From the NCBI GenBank assembly GCA_040954595.2, contig CM082577.2:18414001-18478000 (forward strand): 64,000 nt of DNA. The letters are read 5' to 3'. Each line of letters starts with the position of its first letter. Position 1 is the first letter of the stretch. The notes below the pieces were generated by a model. That model ran no database searches and was not told where the DNA came from. It saw only the letters and a program-made list of their open reading frames with translations. Below are positions 23,067 to 34,012 of this stretch, in pieces. The position numbers were made by a program, and so were the translations under genes. Source of the DNA: Balanoglossus misakiensis. Taxonomy: Eukaryota > Hemichordata.

Positions 23067-23208
23067 AGCAATAACCCCCGCTGCAGGCGGGTATACACGA
23101 GATTTGGGTACAATTCGAGACATATAGCACGAGCCGTCAGGCGAGTGCTATATGGAGCGAATTGTACCCAAATCGAGTGTATACCCGACTGAGGCGGGGG
23201 TTATTGCT
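23067..23208. mobile_element. 142-bp near-perfect palindrome (MITE-like)
   Basis: AGCAATAACCCCCGC starts at 23067, and its inverse ends at 23208. Internal blocks also pair: gggtatacac with gtgtataccc, gatttgggtacaattcg with its complement, and tatagcac with gtgctata. ATTA flanks both sides (23063-23066 and 23209-23212), although the site is AT-rich. A weaker inverted pair (ttatattatatca near 23214 and its complement near 23625) suggests the unit may extend to about 23640. Confidence 0.7.
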
Positions 23209-23640
23209 ATTATATTATATCAACAACTGTTTTTGTGGCATATCAGTGTCATTTTCTTACCGAAACGGCGTCAGAAAGAGAAATTACGATCGTGAACCAA
23301 AATGGCGACGACGAATGTAAACACGCGCGGCCGGGATCGAGCATTAAACATGCAGCAGACGACAAAAAGTGACAAGACGGGCATCGCGCGTGGCAAAGCG
23401 ATGAATATATCCACAGAGCAGTTCCAAAATAAAACGTCCGTTAATTCAACAGTATTTTTGTTTTATTTATTTGGTTTAAACACGCGCGACTGTGGTTTAA
23501 CCGCACATTTTTGCTGCCGAATGCTAGTTCAGGGGCCCGTTTTACCACTGCTAGCCATGGTAAAACAGTATTTTACCATCGCTGGATTCAGCTCTCGTCC
23601 AATCAGAATCACGGACGGTGGCATGATATAATATAATATA
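23209..23640 (+). other. Possible MITE body; short frame of unknown meaning
   Basis: A 109-codon frame starts at 23302 in a good context (aaaatggcg) and runs through basic residues (MATTNVNTRGRDRALNMQQ). It resembles nothing I know and lies within mobile DNA. Two inverse ccatggtaaaa/ttttaccat motifs near 23555-23580 form a small stem. Confidence 0.3.
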
Positions 23641-23832
23641 ACTTTACCAAATTATAAAGCTATAAAAATATATGTACAGTTACAGGTGAAAGTAAATCAA
23701 CAGAAATAAAATCTATACATATACACAGTGAACAAATGTTCATTGTCTAGTGCTTGCCATATGTTAGGTTAAAAGCCCTTTTTCTATAAAAAAAACCTAA
23801 CAGTCTGATATACAAGTCTGATTATACAAATA

Positions 23833-26800
23833 CTATATACAGAAAATAAGTTCATTATCTCTTACAGTACACAAGGCTGAGTTCATTGCCCAAAACGTTT
23901 CAAAGTAGGTCAAATTACTAGTGAAATTGCAGTACTGATACTCAACCATTAAGCGCGACTTCACACGCTTCCTAAACAAATCAAATATATCGCAACTGGA
24001 CTTATTTTTAATCTTGTTATAGTGGGAAATGTGAATAACTAACTTGGTAGTTATGAAAATAAAGTTTGCAAGGCGCATAGCTGATTTTTTGCCCTTACTG
24101 TATGGAGGGCCAATAATGTACCAATTCTGAGGAATGGTGTCTAGGCCACAGATTTTCTCAACAATGCCACGAATAAAAATAAGAAAGTTATGCAACCGCT
24201 GGCAATCAACGAACATATGCCTAATGGTGTCAATATGATTACTACAAAACGGGCAATTCGCGTTGTCTATATAACCAGCCGAATGCAAATAGACACCTGT
24301 AGAAATAGCACCGTGGAGGAAACGCCACTGTATGTCACCCTCTTTTTTGTATATAGGTCTATCATAGATTATGCCATAGTTGGGCTTCACAGTAGCTGGA
24401 TTACACAACAATTCAGTCGGGAATTTTGAAGAACCCTCGCTAGTCTCATAAAGATTATCAATAAGAAAGGTATAAATAGCTCCTTTTTCAAGTTTGTAAA
24501 GACAAGTCTGAATATCATCGCCTTTTTCAGCAAGTGAAGTGCTGAGGGTATAGTGATACAATGGATTGTTCAGTGCCTCCTGAATAATGGGACTACAAGT
24601 ACAAATATCAAAAAAGTTGCTAATTATGGTACCAAAACTCTTTAAAATTGCTTCTGTAAATAAATGCAGTTTAGAAGCAATAATACGTTGGGAACGAATA
24701 GAAAGCACACATTCAAGTTCATGAATAGTTTTCCACTTACGATCATTTAAATTTATAAGGTCAACAACCTTTGTCAGACCCCCACTAGCAAACTGATCAA
24801 TGGGAAAATAATGACCCGTGCTCGGGTTAATTATTAACTTGTTCAAAAACAGCGGCTCATTTAAAACACCTTCAATGGTAAAGGGTTTTCCATCACGTCT
24901 AATAACCAAGGATCTCGAATTAATCACCCTCCACACATCATGATAGAAGTTTGGCATAAAAGTATTAACTCTCAAATCTTTTAAACCGACACAAAAAAGT
25001 TGTTTGTCATAATGTAGATCTTCGATATTGCCAAGATAATAGTCAAAGAAAAAATAACAAGGATGTTTCTCATTCCCATATAAATATCGTTGAAGGTGCT
25101 GTAACCTAAAAGCATTTAAGTGAGACTGGAGATGAATAAGACCCTGCCCACCCTTTTTAACGGGTAGATACACAGTTTCCCTAGCAACCCAATGACGACC
25201 TTGCCACAAAAAGTTAAGAAATTTCTGCTGAAGAGCATCAATAAGATCTTTAGGAAGTGAAATAACTGCTAAACGATGAAGAATCTTTGTAGCGGCCAAC
25301 TGATTAATGACCAAAACACGGCCTTGATACGATAACGCAGTTGCAAACCGCTTCCACTCATTCAGTTTAGCATCAATCATCCGACTCATGTCCTCCCAAT
25401 TCTTAACAGCATAGGCAGCCTCGTTCCCGATAAAAACACCTAACAATTTTAACCCACTGGAAGACCATTTGATATTTAAAGGAGAGTCACCCCGCCCTTT
25501 CCATCTACCACACCACAAGCCCTTAGATTTAAAATAATTAATCCTCGCATTAGAAGCTCTTTCATAAATGTTAATCCAATGCTGTAAATTCATAAAGTCG
25601 TCATCATGACTCATCAGAAAGCTAATATCGTCTGCATACGGCGATAAGTGACAACGCTTCCTATTGGAGTTTGGAAGTTCAAAACCACGCATGTTACTCT
25701 GAGTACGAACTTTATGTAGAAAAGGCTCAATGCAGATTGAGTACAACTGGCCCGACAAAGAGCACCCCTGCCGGATACCGCGATTAAAAGAGATTGGTGC
25801 AGTAAGCCCATTATTCAGCTTCAAAAGACTTTCAGTGCTAGAGTAAAGGAGTCTAATATAGCTAATAAAATTTGGACCAAAACCAAAAGCCTGCAAAGTC
25901 TTAATCAAGTAACTGTGATGGACCCGGTCGAAAGCCTTTTCCTGATGCAACGACAAAATACCAAGCGTCCTATTCTGATCATTAGCATACTGAACAACAT
26001 CACGAATAAGGGTGATATTATCAGAAATACGCCTTCCAGGGACACAGTAACTTTGATCAATATCAATAATATCTGATAAAACAGTCCGAAGACGAATTGA
26101 CAAAGCTTTCGTTAAAATTTTGTAGTCCGAACATAGGACAGAGACAGGACGCCAGTTTTTCAATAAGCTACTGTCACCTGTTTTAGGGATTAAAGTTAAA
26201 ATAGCTCTTCTACAAGATAAAGGAAGAGTACCATCCTGAACCGCAGCAGTGAAAACTTCAAAACAATCTTTGCCAAGAGTGGACCAATTTTTTTTATAAA
26301 ACTCTGCCGGGAGACCATCAATACCCGGGGAAGCATTATCATTGAGAAGCGTCAGCGATTGCGTAAATTCCTCAAAAGAAAGAGGCAAATCAAGAAAACT
26401 CTGCCGGGAGACCATCAATACCCGGGGAAGCATTATTATTGAGAAGCGTCAGCGATTGCGTAAATTCCTCAAAAGAAAGAGGCAAATCAAGAGCACGCAC
26501 ATTTTCCTCATTAAGAGTCGGCAAATCTTTTAAAAGAACATCTTGAGCCTCAATCGAAACAGCATCTGGAGAGTAAAGATCAGAGAAGAAATCTCTCGCT
26601 AATTGACGAATTTGAGACGGGTTTTCTGTGAGCTCACCATTCATCATACGCAAATGAGTCATGAATTTTTTCACACCTTTGTGGCGTTCCAGATCATAAA
26701 AGAATGACGTAGAACTGTCACTTTCATTCAGCTGTTTGAACCTTGACCTAACAACAGCGCCTTGCACCTGCGAATGAATAATCTTGTCCAATAGATTTCT

Positions 26801-27843
26801 CTTTTCAACAAAAACAAGCCTCTCCCGTGAATACTTTCAATGTTACGTAATTCACACTCCAGGTCGCGTTTCAGATTCATTTTCTTCCATTTTCTTTCAG
26901 TACAATACTGCTGGGTCAGAAATTTAATCTTTTGTTTCCCTATGTCCCACCACACTTGAATAGAACTATAAAGTGTTTTACGCAATTTCCAATTCGCCCA
27001 AAAATCAGCAATGAGCTCGCAATAAACTTCATCTGATAACAATTCAGTGTTTAAACACCAAACCGCACTGCGTGGTTTAAAATTAGATTGTGAAATGCCC
27101 AAATTGACAACATCATGGTCAGACTTAAACCCAGGAACAATAGAAACAGACTGAATTTTACTGCACAGATGTTTAGGTATGTAAAAGCGATCAAGTCTTG
27201 CCGCACTACTCTGTCTTTTCCAGGTAAAGTTCAAAGTGTCTTGACCGTGAAAATGTCTCCAGGCATCACACAATTTAAAACGATGAATGATATTAGAAAG
27301 TAAATCAGAAGAGATATGATCAGGTTCTTTGCCATTCAATCTATCTTTACCCGGATTAATGGTACAATTAAAATCACCCCCTACAATAACAATGTCATCA
27401 TTTTGCAAGTCATTCAAGAGCTTTTTCAGCTCACGAAAATTATTAAGCCGTTCACTATGATCCACAGAAGCATACATATTAATAAAGTTGTAAGTAAAAT
27501 CCTTGATTGTCGCTTTGACATGAAGAAGTCTACCCGGAATTACCGAGCGAGAACTCACAATATCAACTTTTAAACCAGGTGAAAATAATATTGCAACACC
27601 ACTGCTATTTGAAGAGAGGTGAGAAAATTCACCATGACCCCTCCAAATCAGTCTCCAGAGGTCTTCATCAAAAGGTACAGAATGAGTCTCTTGAAGAAAA
27701 AATACATCCGAACGTTGAAATTTTTTCAAAAACTCAAAAGTTTGATAGCGTTTCATCGCATCTTTACACCCTTGTACATTAAAAGTTGAAAGTGTAAGAC
27801 AGACCATTATCAATAAATAAAAGTAATATCTAATGAAATCCAT
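23833..27843 (-). pseudogene. LINE ORF2: endonuclease-reverse transcriptase, inactivated
   Basis: ORF2 would make the nicking and copying enzyme for target-primed reverse transcription. Endonuclease blocks in order are STFNVQG, FLQETHS, IVGGDFNC, ARLDRFY and FKSDHDVVN, all with the catalytic residues of the AP-endonuclease fold. RT blocks include SYCVPGRRISDN, SLHQEKAFDRV, NRGIRQGCSLSGQLY and SPYADDISFL. The C-terminus has NCPFCSNHIDTIRHMFVDC, a CCHC knuckle. Three lesions are visible: a frameshift near 26800-26840, a 97-bp tandem duplication at 26298-26491 that shifts frame, and His in place of the first catalytic Asp of RT motif A (LHQEKAFD for the usual LDxEKAFD). The ATG at 27843 follows the ORF1 stop by two bases. 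Confidence 0.9.
26298..26491 (-). repeat. 97-bp tandem duplication in LINE ORF2
   Basis: 26298-26394 is repeated at 26395-26491 with only one or two differences (for example gcattatc versus gcattatt). 97 is not a multiple of three, so the reading frame changes between copies and the encoded block FLDLPLSFEEFTQSLTLLN appears twice. The near identity indicates a late event. Confidence 0.95.
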
Positions 27844-27845
27844 GA

Positions 27846-29310
27846 CTAATGGTTATGTTTAACGTACATTCTTATCTTTTTAACTAGTTTTCCTACACGG
27901 GTTTTCTGTTTACTAGAAAGAACACCAGCTTTCAGTACGTGAGAAAGAGACTTCATTAACAGCATTAAATCTGAACAATATTCTTGTGATTGCTCAATAG
28001 GTTTTTTAGAATACTTAATATCTTCTATGAAATCAAGTAAGGATTTCTGTGACAAACAAACAGACGATTTATCCGACAATTTCACTCATGGTTGACAAAT
28101 CAGATAACGAAGAACTGCGTGAAACAGTATCATCGTCGTCCATGGTCTCACTATCATTTGATAAAACACCAAAAGCATTATGAACTGGAATACCTGAAGG
28201 AGGGGGAAAAGAAGATGGCTGAGAACAAACCAGGCTTTCTTGGCTGCTGCCTGTTTCATGTAATACAATAGCTGCTGCGTTAGAACAACATGGGGACTCC
28301 TCAGGAATGGAATGTATTTCGGAGGAGGGAACACTGTCAACAGAGGAAACATTCTGAACATCATGAGTTGAAAGAGGGGGTCGTACCCTCTCTTCATCAG
28401 AAACACCAATAATGTCACTCACATTAGACTGTTCATTGTCTTCACACGTTAATGGAGACTGTTCTTGATTTTCTTCCATTTCACACCGTTTCTTCTCTGA
28501 ATGCGACTCTGTCAAGTCGTCAGCAGGGCTCGGCGATCTGTCATGCTTGTTCATCCGTGGTGATGATGTCTCACCCTGTATTTGTTCAGAATCCATTTCA
28601 TCTGGCGTATCATGATCGATGACACTGAAAGACTGTAATTCCGTATTTGTAGCATCAGGTTGGCTGGGTTGTGTATTTCCTTCAACATATTGACTGGAAT
28701 GTACCGGTAAAGAATCGCTGGTGTTTTCAATTGATGTGGTATTTTTCTCAGTATTTTGTTCCTGTTGGTGATCCGTATGTGTATTTACGTCCTCAGTGTT
28801 AAGTCCTGTGGTCTCCTTTTCGCTGGCAAGAACAGGGCAGTCTTTCCGGAAATGTCCGACCTCTTTACAGTGGAAGCACTTAGCGTTCTCCGTTGACACG
28901 TACACAGGGTAAAAATGTCCGTCACAAAGAATATTCAAAACACCATCAATATCGGTTTGTTGTTTAAGCACCACAAACACCTGGCGTCGGAATGACTTGA
29001 CATGTCTGAGTTCGGCCTTTTTGCAACCCAGCGGAATATACCGGAAACTCTGCGTAATGACCTTTCCATATAACTCCAAACGTTCAGCAAGCAAATCGTT
29101 TGGTATAAATGGTGGCACATTCGAAAGGATTACCTTTGTCGCTGGTTTCACCATCGGTTGGGGCTGTATAAAATCTTCGCCAATCGATAGTCCTGAGGCG
29201 CAAACCATTTCAACCGATTGCATATTTTTCAAAAACACGACCACAGACCTATTCATTCTGGAGGCAGCCAGAATTTCACTAACCTCAACCAATTCCGCAA
29301 TCTTCTCCAC
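27846..29310 (-). pseudogene. LINE ORF1: RNA-binding protein with zinc knuckle
   Basis: From the ATG at 29310 the first 413 residues have an N-terminal nucleic-acid-binding region (MNRSVVVFLKNM, KVILSNVPPFIPNDLL, KAELRHVKSFRRQVFV). A CCHC knuckle, CFHCKEVGHFRKDC, follows, and then a long Ser/Glu-rich linker. The frame stops at 28069, but a Lys-rich helical tail (SSVCLSQKSLLDFIEDIKYS onward) continues in another frame to a TAG at 27846-27848, which is the usual shape of Tx1-type ORF1 C-termini. A small frameshift therefore probably separates the two parts. ORF1 proteins coat the LINE RNA. The terminal TAG is followed by TC and the ORF2 ATG, suggesting reinitiation. Confidence 0.85.
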
Positions 29311-29376
29311 ATCACATCAATAGGGTAAAGTCGTTGACGTTGTAGTATTTTATTATTTTTTTTTTTTTTTTTTTCT

Positions 29377-29466
29377 ACAGATTTTAATGTGTGTGTTATT
29401 GTTTTTTACTTCTCTTGCTGTTTTTTTTATGGGCTACGAGCCTGAAATAAAGATTATTATTATTAT
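29377..29466 (+). mobile_element. 3' tail of an older plus-strand LINE
   Basis: The sequence tatgggctacgagcctgaaa, then taaagattattattattata, has the look of a non-LTR retrotransposon 3' end: a short conserved stem, an AATAAA-like signal and a short ATT microsatellite. No coding part remains. Confidence 0.5.
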
Positions 29467-29838
29467 AGGTGTTCACACTTATCCCCTCCAGACTCTCAAT
29501 CTTCAACGCGTTTTTCATAGACAGCCTTGTCAGGGTAACGTCGTTGCCGTACTGAGCCCAAGCCCGTCCGGCCGCCATATTGGCAGGTCTGATTGGTGAC
29601 AAGCACCAAATCAGTTATCTGCCGCAATCACAGCAATCCTCGTCGAAAAGGTCCCAAAAAGCACACACGGAGAAACAGTAGACAATCACAGTCCAGAAAA
29701 TGTCAAACTTTCCTGGAACACCGTCCACAGTGGAGAAAAAAATACCACAATTCAGGAGCTCTCCTTCTTACAGTCAACCAATATGGAAGAAGAAGAAGAA
29801 GAGGAAGAATAAAGAAGAAATATTCCAACAATAACAAT

Positions 29839-29873
29839 GGGGGCACAAGCCGCCTGAGGGCGCTTGTGCCCCC
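29839..29873 (+). other. 3' terminal hairpin of the Helentron-like element
   Basis: A 12-bp perfect stem, GGGGGCACAAGC/GCTTGTGCCCCC, has an 11-base loop, cgcctgagggc. It lies three bases before the junction with piggyBac. It corresponds to the hairpins at 30493, 31971, 54977 and 55031, which are on the opposite strand sense. Confidence 0.9.
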
Positions 29874-30332
29874 AAATATGCCTGCAGAGCCTGTGGAGTG
29901 AGGATGTGCCCTGATCCCTGCTTCTACCGATACCACTACATGAGAGACTACCAGTTTCATGATGAACAACTACAGGGACGAGAACCTGCACGAAAAAGAA
30001 GAAGTCTGAAGAATTAAAGACTGAAACTGCAAAGATAAATGTCATCAGAGAAAGTGACTTGTGTTTGTATTGGAGGACAAAAGGACAGTTTAGTTGAATT
30101 GATACTTTTATGCAAATGAGTTAATGTTGCAAATTGCAACATTTTGTTACATTGTTGTTAAAACAAAAGACAATTTATTGGTGATTAAGAATATATATCA
30201 CTTTGGTGGACAGTCTTCGTTTAATAAAAAGATATCTGCCATATTATGAAATGTTGTCATATTCTAGTTTTTATTCAGGCCACAAAGGTATACAGATTGC
30301 CTACATTACATAGGAAGGAAAGAAAGGGTTAA

Positions 30333-30440
30333 CTGAGATAAACCACTTCTAAAAATGTGTTTACATGACAACGGCGAGGGTTGCGAACGCCATGTTTGCA
30401 GCGCCCGCGTGTTCAAAAGCGAGGCTCCGGTGATGATAAA
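30333..30440. other. Right remnant of the CCCA-flanked transposon
   Basis: This is about 108 bp between the piggyBac TTAA and the outer TIR. It contains GC-rich text (gcagcgcccgcgtgttcaaa) and no coding frame. Confidence 0.6.
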
Positions 30441-30490
30441 ATATGCAAATTCACTACCCAGTTTCTCGACTGCCCATGTGTTGTTTTAAT

Positions 30491-31951
30491 TAGGGCACAA
30501 GCCAAGCAGGCTTGTGCCCTATTGGTATTACTGGGTTTTTAGGGCACAAGCCAAGCAGGCTTGTGCCCTATTGGTATTACTGGGTTTTTTTAGGGCACAA
30601 GCCAAGCAGGCTTGTGCCCTATTGGTATTACTTTTTTTTTTTTCTTGTGTAGTTTTTTTGCTCAGGTAGATCTTGAAAACGGCTGAACCTACAAATCTCA
30701 AACTTGGCACAATGGTGCAGGTCTATGAGAGCTGGTGCAGTATCCCTGTGAATGTTTAATTAGTCATGTGACCTGATGACCATATATGGGCAAAGTTTTC
30801 AAATGGGCCTAATTTGCATATGAATGGAGATATCAAAATTCTTTTAGCGATTTTTGCAGACCATGTGGTCAGTGTCCTACATGCCAAATGTCAAGGCCGT
30901 GGGCCAAGTCTATTTTGAGAAGAAGATTTTTTTATTTTTCATATTTTTGAACCCAGCCATGGGCCTATACTTTCTATAGTTAAGCTATGACGCTATGTCC
31001 ACGTCGGCTGTGCAATGGTCCTGTACAGTGACTCTCTATTGGCCCGTGAGCAGAATGGGACCACAATAAAAGGCAACATTTTGGGCTCACCTGTAACACC
31101 TACTTAACTCATTAATTATGTGCATACCTAATTCCAGGCTAACTAATAAGGCTAGAGGTTTTGTTCTTGTGGGACATGGATCAGTATGGCATCAAAAATT
31201 TTTGCCCAAATTTTGGGTGACCTCAGGTGACCTTTGACCTACTTTCCTATATCTCGGCATCCACAGCAGGTACTGACTTGGCGTTTGGAGGGTTGTGACT
31301 AAAATTGAAAAGACAAAATTAGGGGTCACCTGTGACACCTGCTTATCTCATTAATTATGTGCATACCTAATTCCAGGCTAGCCAATAGGGCTAGAGGTTT
31401 GATTTTTGTTGAACATGGACCAGTATGGGGTTAAAATTTCTTGCCCAATTTTGGGTGACCTCAGGTGACCTTTGACCTACTTTACCATATCTCGGCAACC
31501 AGCGCAGATACAGCCTTGGCATTTGGAGGCATGGAACTCCTAATGAAGCCTTATACTTTACCTCATTAATTATGTGCATATCTAATTCTAGGCGAACCAA
31601 TAGGGTTAGAGGCCTGATTTTTGTTGGACCTGGACTGGTATGGGGTCAAAATTTTTTGTTAAACTTTCGGATGGCCTCAGGTGACCTTTGACCTACTTTC
31701 CTATATCTCGGCATCCAGAACAGGTACAGCATTTGTGTTTGGATGGATCGAACTATTGATAGAGTCTTACACTTTACATCATTAATTATGCGCATATCTA
31801 ATTTCAGACAAACCAATAGGGCTAGAGGTCTGGTTTCTGTTGGACCTGGACTAGTATGGGAGTCAAAACTTTTTGCCCAATTTTTGGGTGACCACATATG
31901 ACCTTTGACCTTCGGCTTAAGCTTGTGCCCGTCATCGCTGCTTGCAGCTAT
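30491..31951 (-). mobile_element. Non-autonomous Helentron-like element 1 of the tandem array
   Basis: Read on the minus strand it starts at about 31951 with TAGCTGCAAGCAGCGATGAC, then gggcacaagc. It continues through AGGTCA-bearing tandem units and the phrase caagtttgagatttgtaggt, and ends at three tandem copies of the 3' hairpin. The start matches that of the element in piggyBac (TAAAGCTGCAAGCAGCG). No protein is encoded. Confidence 0.78.
30493..30619 (-). repeat. Three tandem copies of the 3' terminal hairpin
   Basis: Hairpins at 30493-30519, 30542-30568 and 30593-30619 all have the sequence gggcacaagcc, aagca, ggcttgtgccc. Each is followed on the plus strand by tattggtattactgggt. The repeat period is 49-51 bp. 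Serial 3' ends suggest repeated insertion or copying at the terminus. Confidence 0.95.
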
Positions 31952-31969
31952 ATTCATCTTTTTTTTTTT

Positions 31970-34012
31970 AGGGGACCAAGCGCCCTCAGGCGCTTGGTCC
32001 CCTTCTGTTATTGCTGGAGTTTTTCTTCTTTCTTCTTGAGTCGTTTTTTTGCGCCCGTTTTTCTCTGAAATTCCGGCAGCTGCGCCTACCAAATTTTGCA
32101 CGGTGGTTGGGGCCCATGAGTACTAGTGCACCTGCCCTTTGAATTTGTAATTAGTCACGTGACTTTGTGTCTGTAATCGAGCGAAATTTTCAAATTGACC
32201 TAATGTGCACGTTAATGGGGGCATGTACATTCTTTTCGCGATTTTTGTAGACTATGTGGCCAAAATCGCCTGTGCCAAATTTCAAGGTCCTAGGCCAAGT
32301 CGATTTTGAGAAGAAGATTTTTGTAATATTTTTCGCATTTTTTGGTGGGCTGAGGACGAACACTTGGGTATCGGACTTTCACTGTCATTACGTAATCCTG
32401 CGGAGGTCTCATTAGCAGGGTACACACTTCGTTGGAAAATCGGCTGAAATATGTAAACAGACCAGTGATTATTTTCCACGGAATGAATTTTGGGACAACA
32501 CATTATCAGAGTTCAGTCTGTGTTAGGGCGTTTTATTGAAGTACGCTGAGTTTGTTAGCTGTTGCCGTTCAAATGTTTCTATCCAGACCCGGCTACACTG
32601 GTTAACATTGCGGCAGTGGACTTTGACCCTCAGTCGCTAATGGGCGAGTCAGGTTTCATTAGCATGGTAGTCACATGTAGTGGGTATTAGTTCGGGAAAT
32701 CGGCCGAATACGTAAGCAGACCAGTGATTTTCTTGCACGAAGGGAGTATGGTACCAGCAATAATCAGAGATCAGGCTTCGTTGCCGTTCAAAAGTTCCTA
32801 CTTCAGTCAAGACATTGCAACTGGATGTTCGGTATGGGGGTCGGCTCGCAGGTGGCCGTGGGGGTTATCAGGTCGCCCGTAATGGCACGTAGGTTCATGC
32901 AGCTGTATGGGACCAAAATAATACGCCCGTTTCGGGGGTCACCTGCGTAACTCAATTATGTGCATGCGTAATTGTGGGGTCAATGAAAGGGATGCTAGCG
33001 TGATTTTTGTTGCACATGGATCAATATGAAGTCCGATTTTCCTGTCAAGTTGTGGGCGACCTTATGTGACATTTCACCTGCTTTTGCTTAGTGAATAAAA
33101 GCAGATGCATGCAGGTTTGGAGTGGGGGGATATACGGATAGGACCATAATGGTATACCAAAGGCGGGGTCACCTGTTGCACCTGCCAAAGTCATTGATTT
33201 TGTACATTTAATTTTACACTAACCAACGGGGCGATATGTGTGGTTTTTGTTCCACAGGGACGAATGTGTGTCAGTTGATTTTTGCCCAAACGTATAAGGT
33301 GATTTGGATGACCTCTGTCGTACAGTGCCACATCTCAGCACGTTGTACAGGTGCAGCTTTGGTATTTGGAGGGATGAAATTATCATGAAATGCCAAATAC
33401 AAGGGGATACCTGTGACACCTGCTTGATTCATGTATTACATGTATACCTAATGGTAGGCAAAGTGGAAGGGCTGCAGATGCATGATTTGTTGCACATGAC
33501 ATAAACAGGAATGACAATTTATTGTCAAATTTTTGGGTGACGTCAGGTGTCCATTGACCTGCTTTCCATATGTTAGCATGCACATCATATATAGCCAGGT
33601 GTTTGGAGGGGTAGGGTAGGACCCTCTGTGTCATGAAATGCTAAATTCCTGGGGCCACCTGTAACTTACTTGCGTAACTCATTATTATGGCCATATCTAA
33701 TTTGACAAACCCAAAGGGCGGGGATTTTCCGTTGTCTTGAATATGAACCAAAAGAGAATCCTAATTTTTGTCCCAATTTTGGGTACCTCAGCTGACCTTT
33801 GATGTACTTACTGAAGTACTTACAACGTAGAAGTTCACCTTTGGTTGTTGTGTTTGTACTTGTAGGACATGCATTTCGGGTGGTTGCCTACTTCCCAATA
33901 TCTCAACATCGAGAGCAAATACAGCCTACGCATTTGAATTGTACAACACTGAATGGAGTCTAATGGTTATTCACACTATGCTTGGGCCCCTTCAACGCTG
34001 CTTGCAGCTTTA
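31970..34012 (-). mobile_element. Non-autonomous Helentron-like element 2 of the tandem array
   Basis: The 3' hairpin is at 31971-32002 with a changed stem, GGGGACCAAGCG/CGCTTGGTCCCC. The 5' end at about 34012 reads TTAAAGCTGCAAGCAGCGTT on the minus strand. The interior has diverged copies of the family units (regions near 32300-33900) and no protein. The stem differs from its neighbours by paired changes, so the pairing is kept. Confidence 0.75.

Larger units (their letters stand above)
23641..29335 (-). mobile_element. L1/Tx1-type LINE, near full length, inactive
   Basis: On the minus strand the order is ORF1 (29310-27846), then ORF2 (27843-23833), then about 190 bp of 3' sequence. ORF1 has a zinc knuckle, and ORF2 has AP-type endonuclease, reverse transcriptase and a C-terminal CCHC motif, which fits the L1/Tx1 group. 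The exact element ends are uncertain. A 25-30-base T run at 29346-29375 flanks the upstream side. Confidence 0.88.
21489..29876 (+). mobile_element. Helentron-like non-autonomous element inserted in piggyBac
   Basis: The left end is TAAAGCTGCAAGCAGCGTTG, then ggggcacaagc. The right end is a hairpin with stem GGGGGCACAAGC (29839-29850) and its complement (29862-29873), followed by AAA. The host frame AAT/TAT is restored exactly, with no target duplication and insertion between two T residues, as described for Helentron/Helitron2 elements. The left CACAAGC and right hairpin stem are the short asymmetric terminal repeats of that group. Internal parts are tandem repeats rich in AGGTCA, a palindromic MITE, a LINE and an older LINE tail. 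Confidence 0.82.
18385..30017 (+). pseudogene. piggyBac transposase, split into three parts
   Basis: Part 1 (18385-18880) has the acidic N-terminus and the start of the DDE_Tnp_1_7 region (HIVAETNR, GLTIAMGLVDKKGSFKDYW). Part 2 (20385-21488) has the core: FSATMPRDMY, RCLSIDESMIKFKGR, then HYLFSNNYYTSPTLYSEL, then YMGGVDLADQRLQSYKR. Part 3 (29877-30017) has the C-terminal Cys-rich domain (YACRACGVRMCPDPCFYRYH). The parts join in frame: codon AAT ends at 21488 and TAT resumes at 29877. Of the three catalytic aspartates the first (SIDES) and third (GGVD) are present, but the second is Asn (NNYYTSP for the usual DNYYTSP). Frameshifts occur in part 1 (about 18600-18720) and near 20642. The gene is inactive. 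The start at 18385 is the ATG in aaaaatggctg. Confidence 0.92.
18119..30332 (+). mobile_element. piggyBac element, 12.2 kb including nested insertions
   Basis: The left end is TTAA (18119-18122) followed by CCCTTTCCTTCC. The right end is GGAAGGAAAGAAAGGG followed by TTAA (30329-30332). The TTAA duplication and CCC-start TIR are piggyBac hallmarks, and a piggyBac transposase lies between them. Removing the 1504-bp and 8388-bp insertions leaves about 2.3 kb, the usual size. It sits inside the CCCA-flanked transposon. Confidence 0.93.
13636..30472. mobile_element. Outermost nested DNA transposon with CCCA target duplication
   Basis: A 32-bp perfect TIR starting CAGTCGAGAAACTGGGTAGT lies at 13636-13667. 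Its inverse is at 30441-30472. CCCA flanks both ends (13632-13635 and 30473-30476). Subtracting the nested piggyBac (18119-30332) and the THAP/SAP element (13687-14909) leaves about 3.4 kb, which contains the zinc/CXC-domain reading frames at 15.5-17.6 kb. That is a normal size for an autonomous DNA transposon. A 4-bp duplication with a CXC protein recalls the Academ superfamily as I remember it, but I cannot confirm this. Confidence 0.72.
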
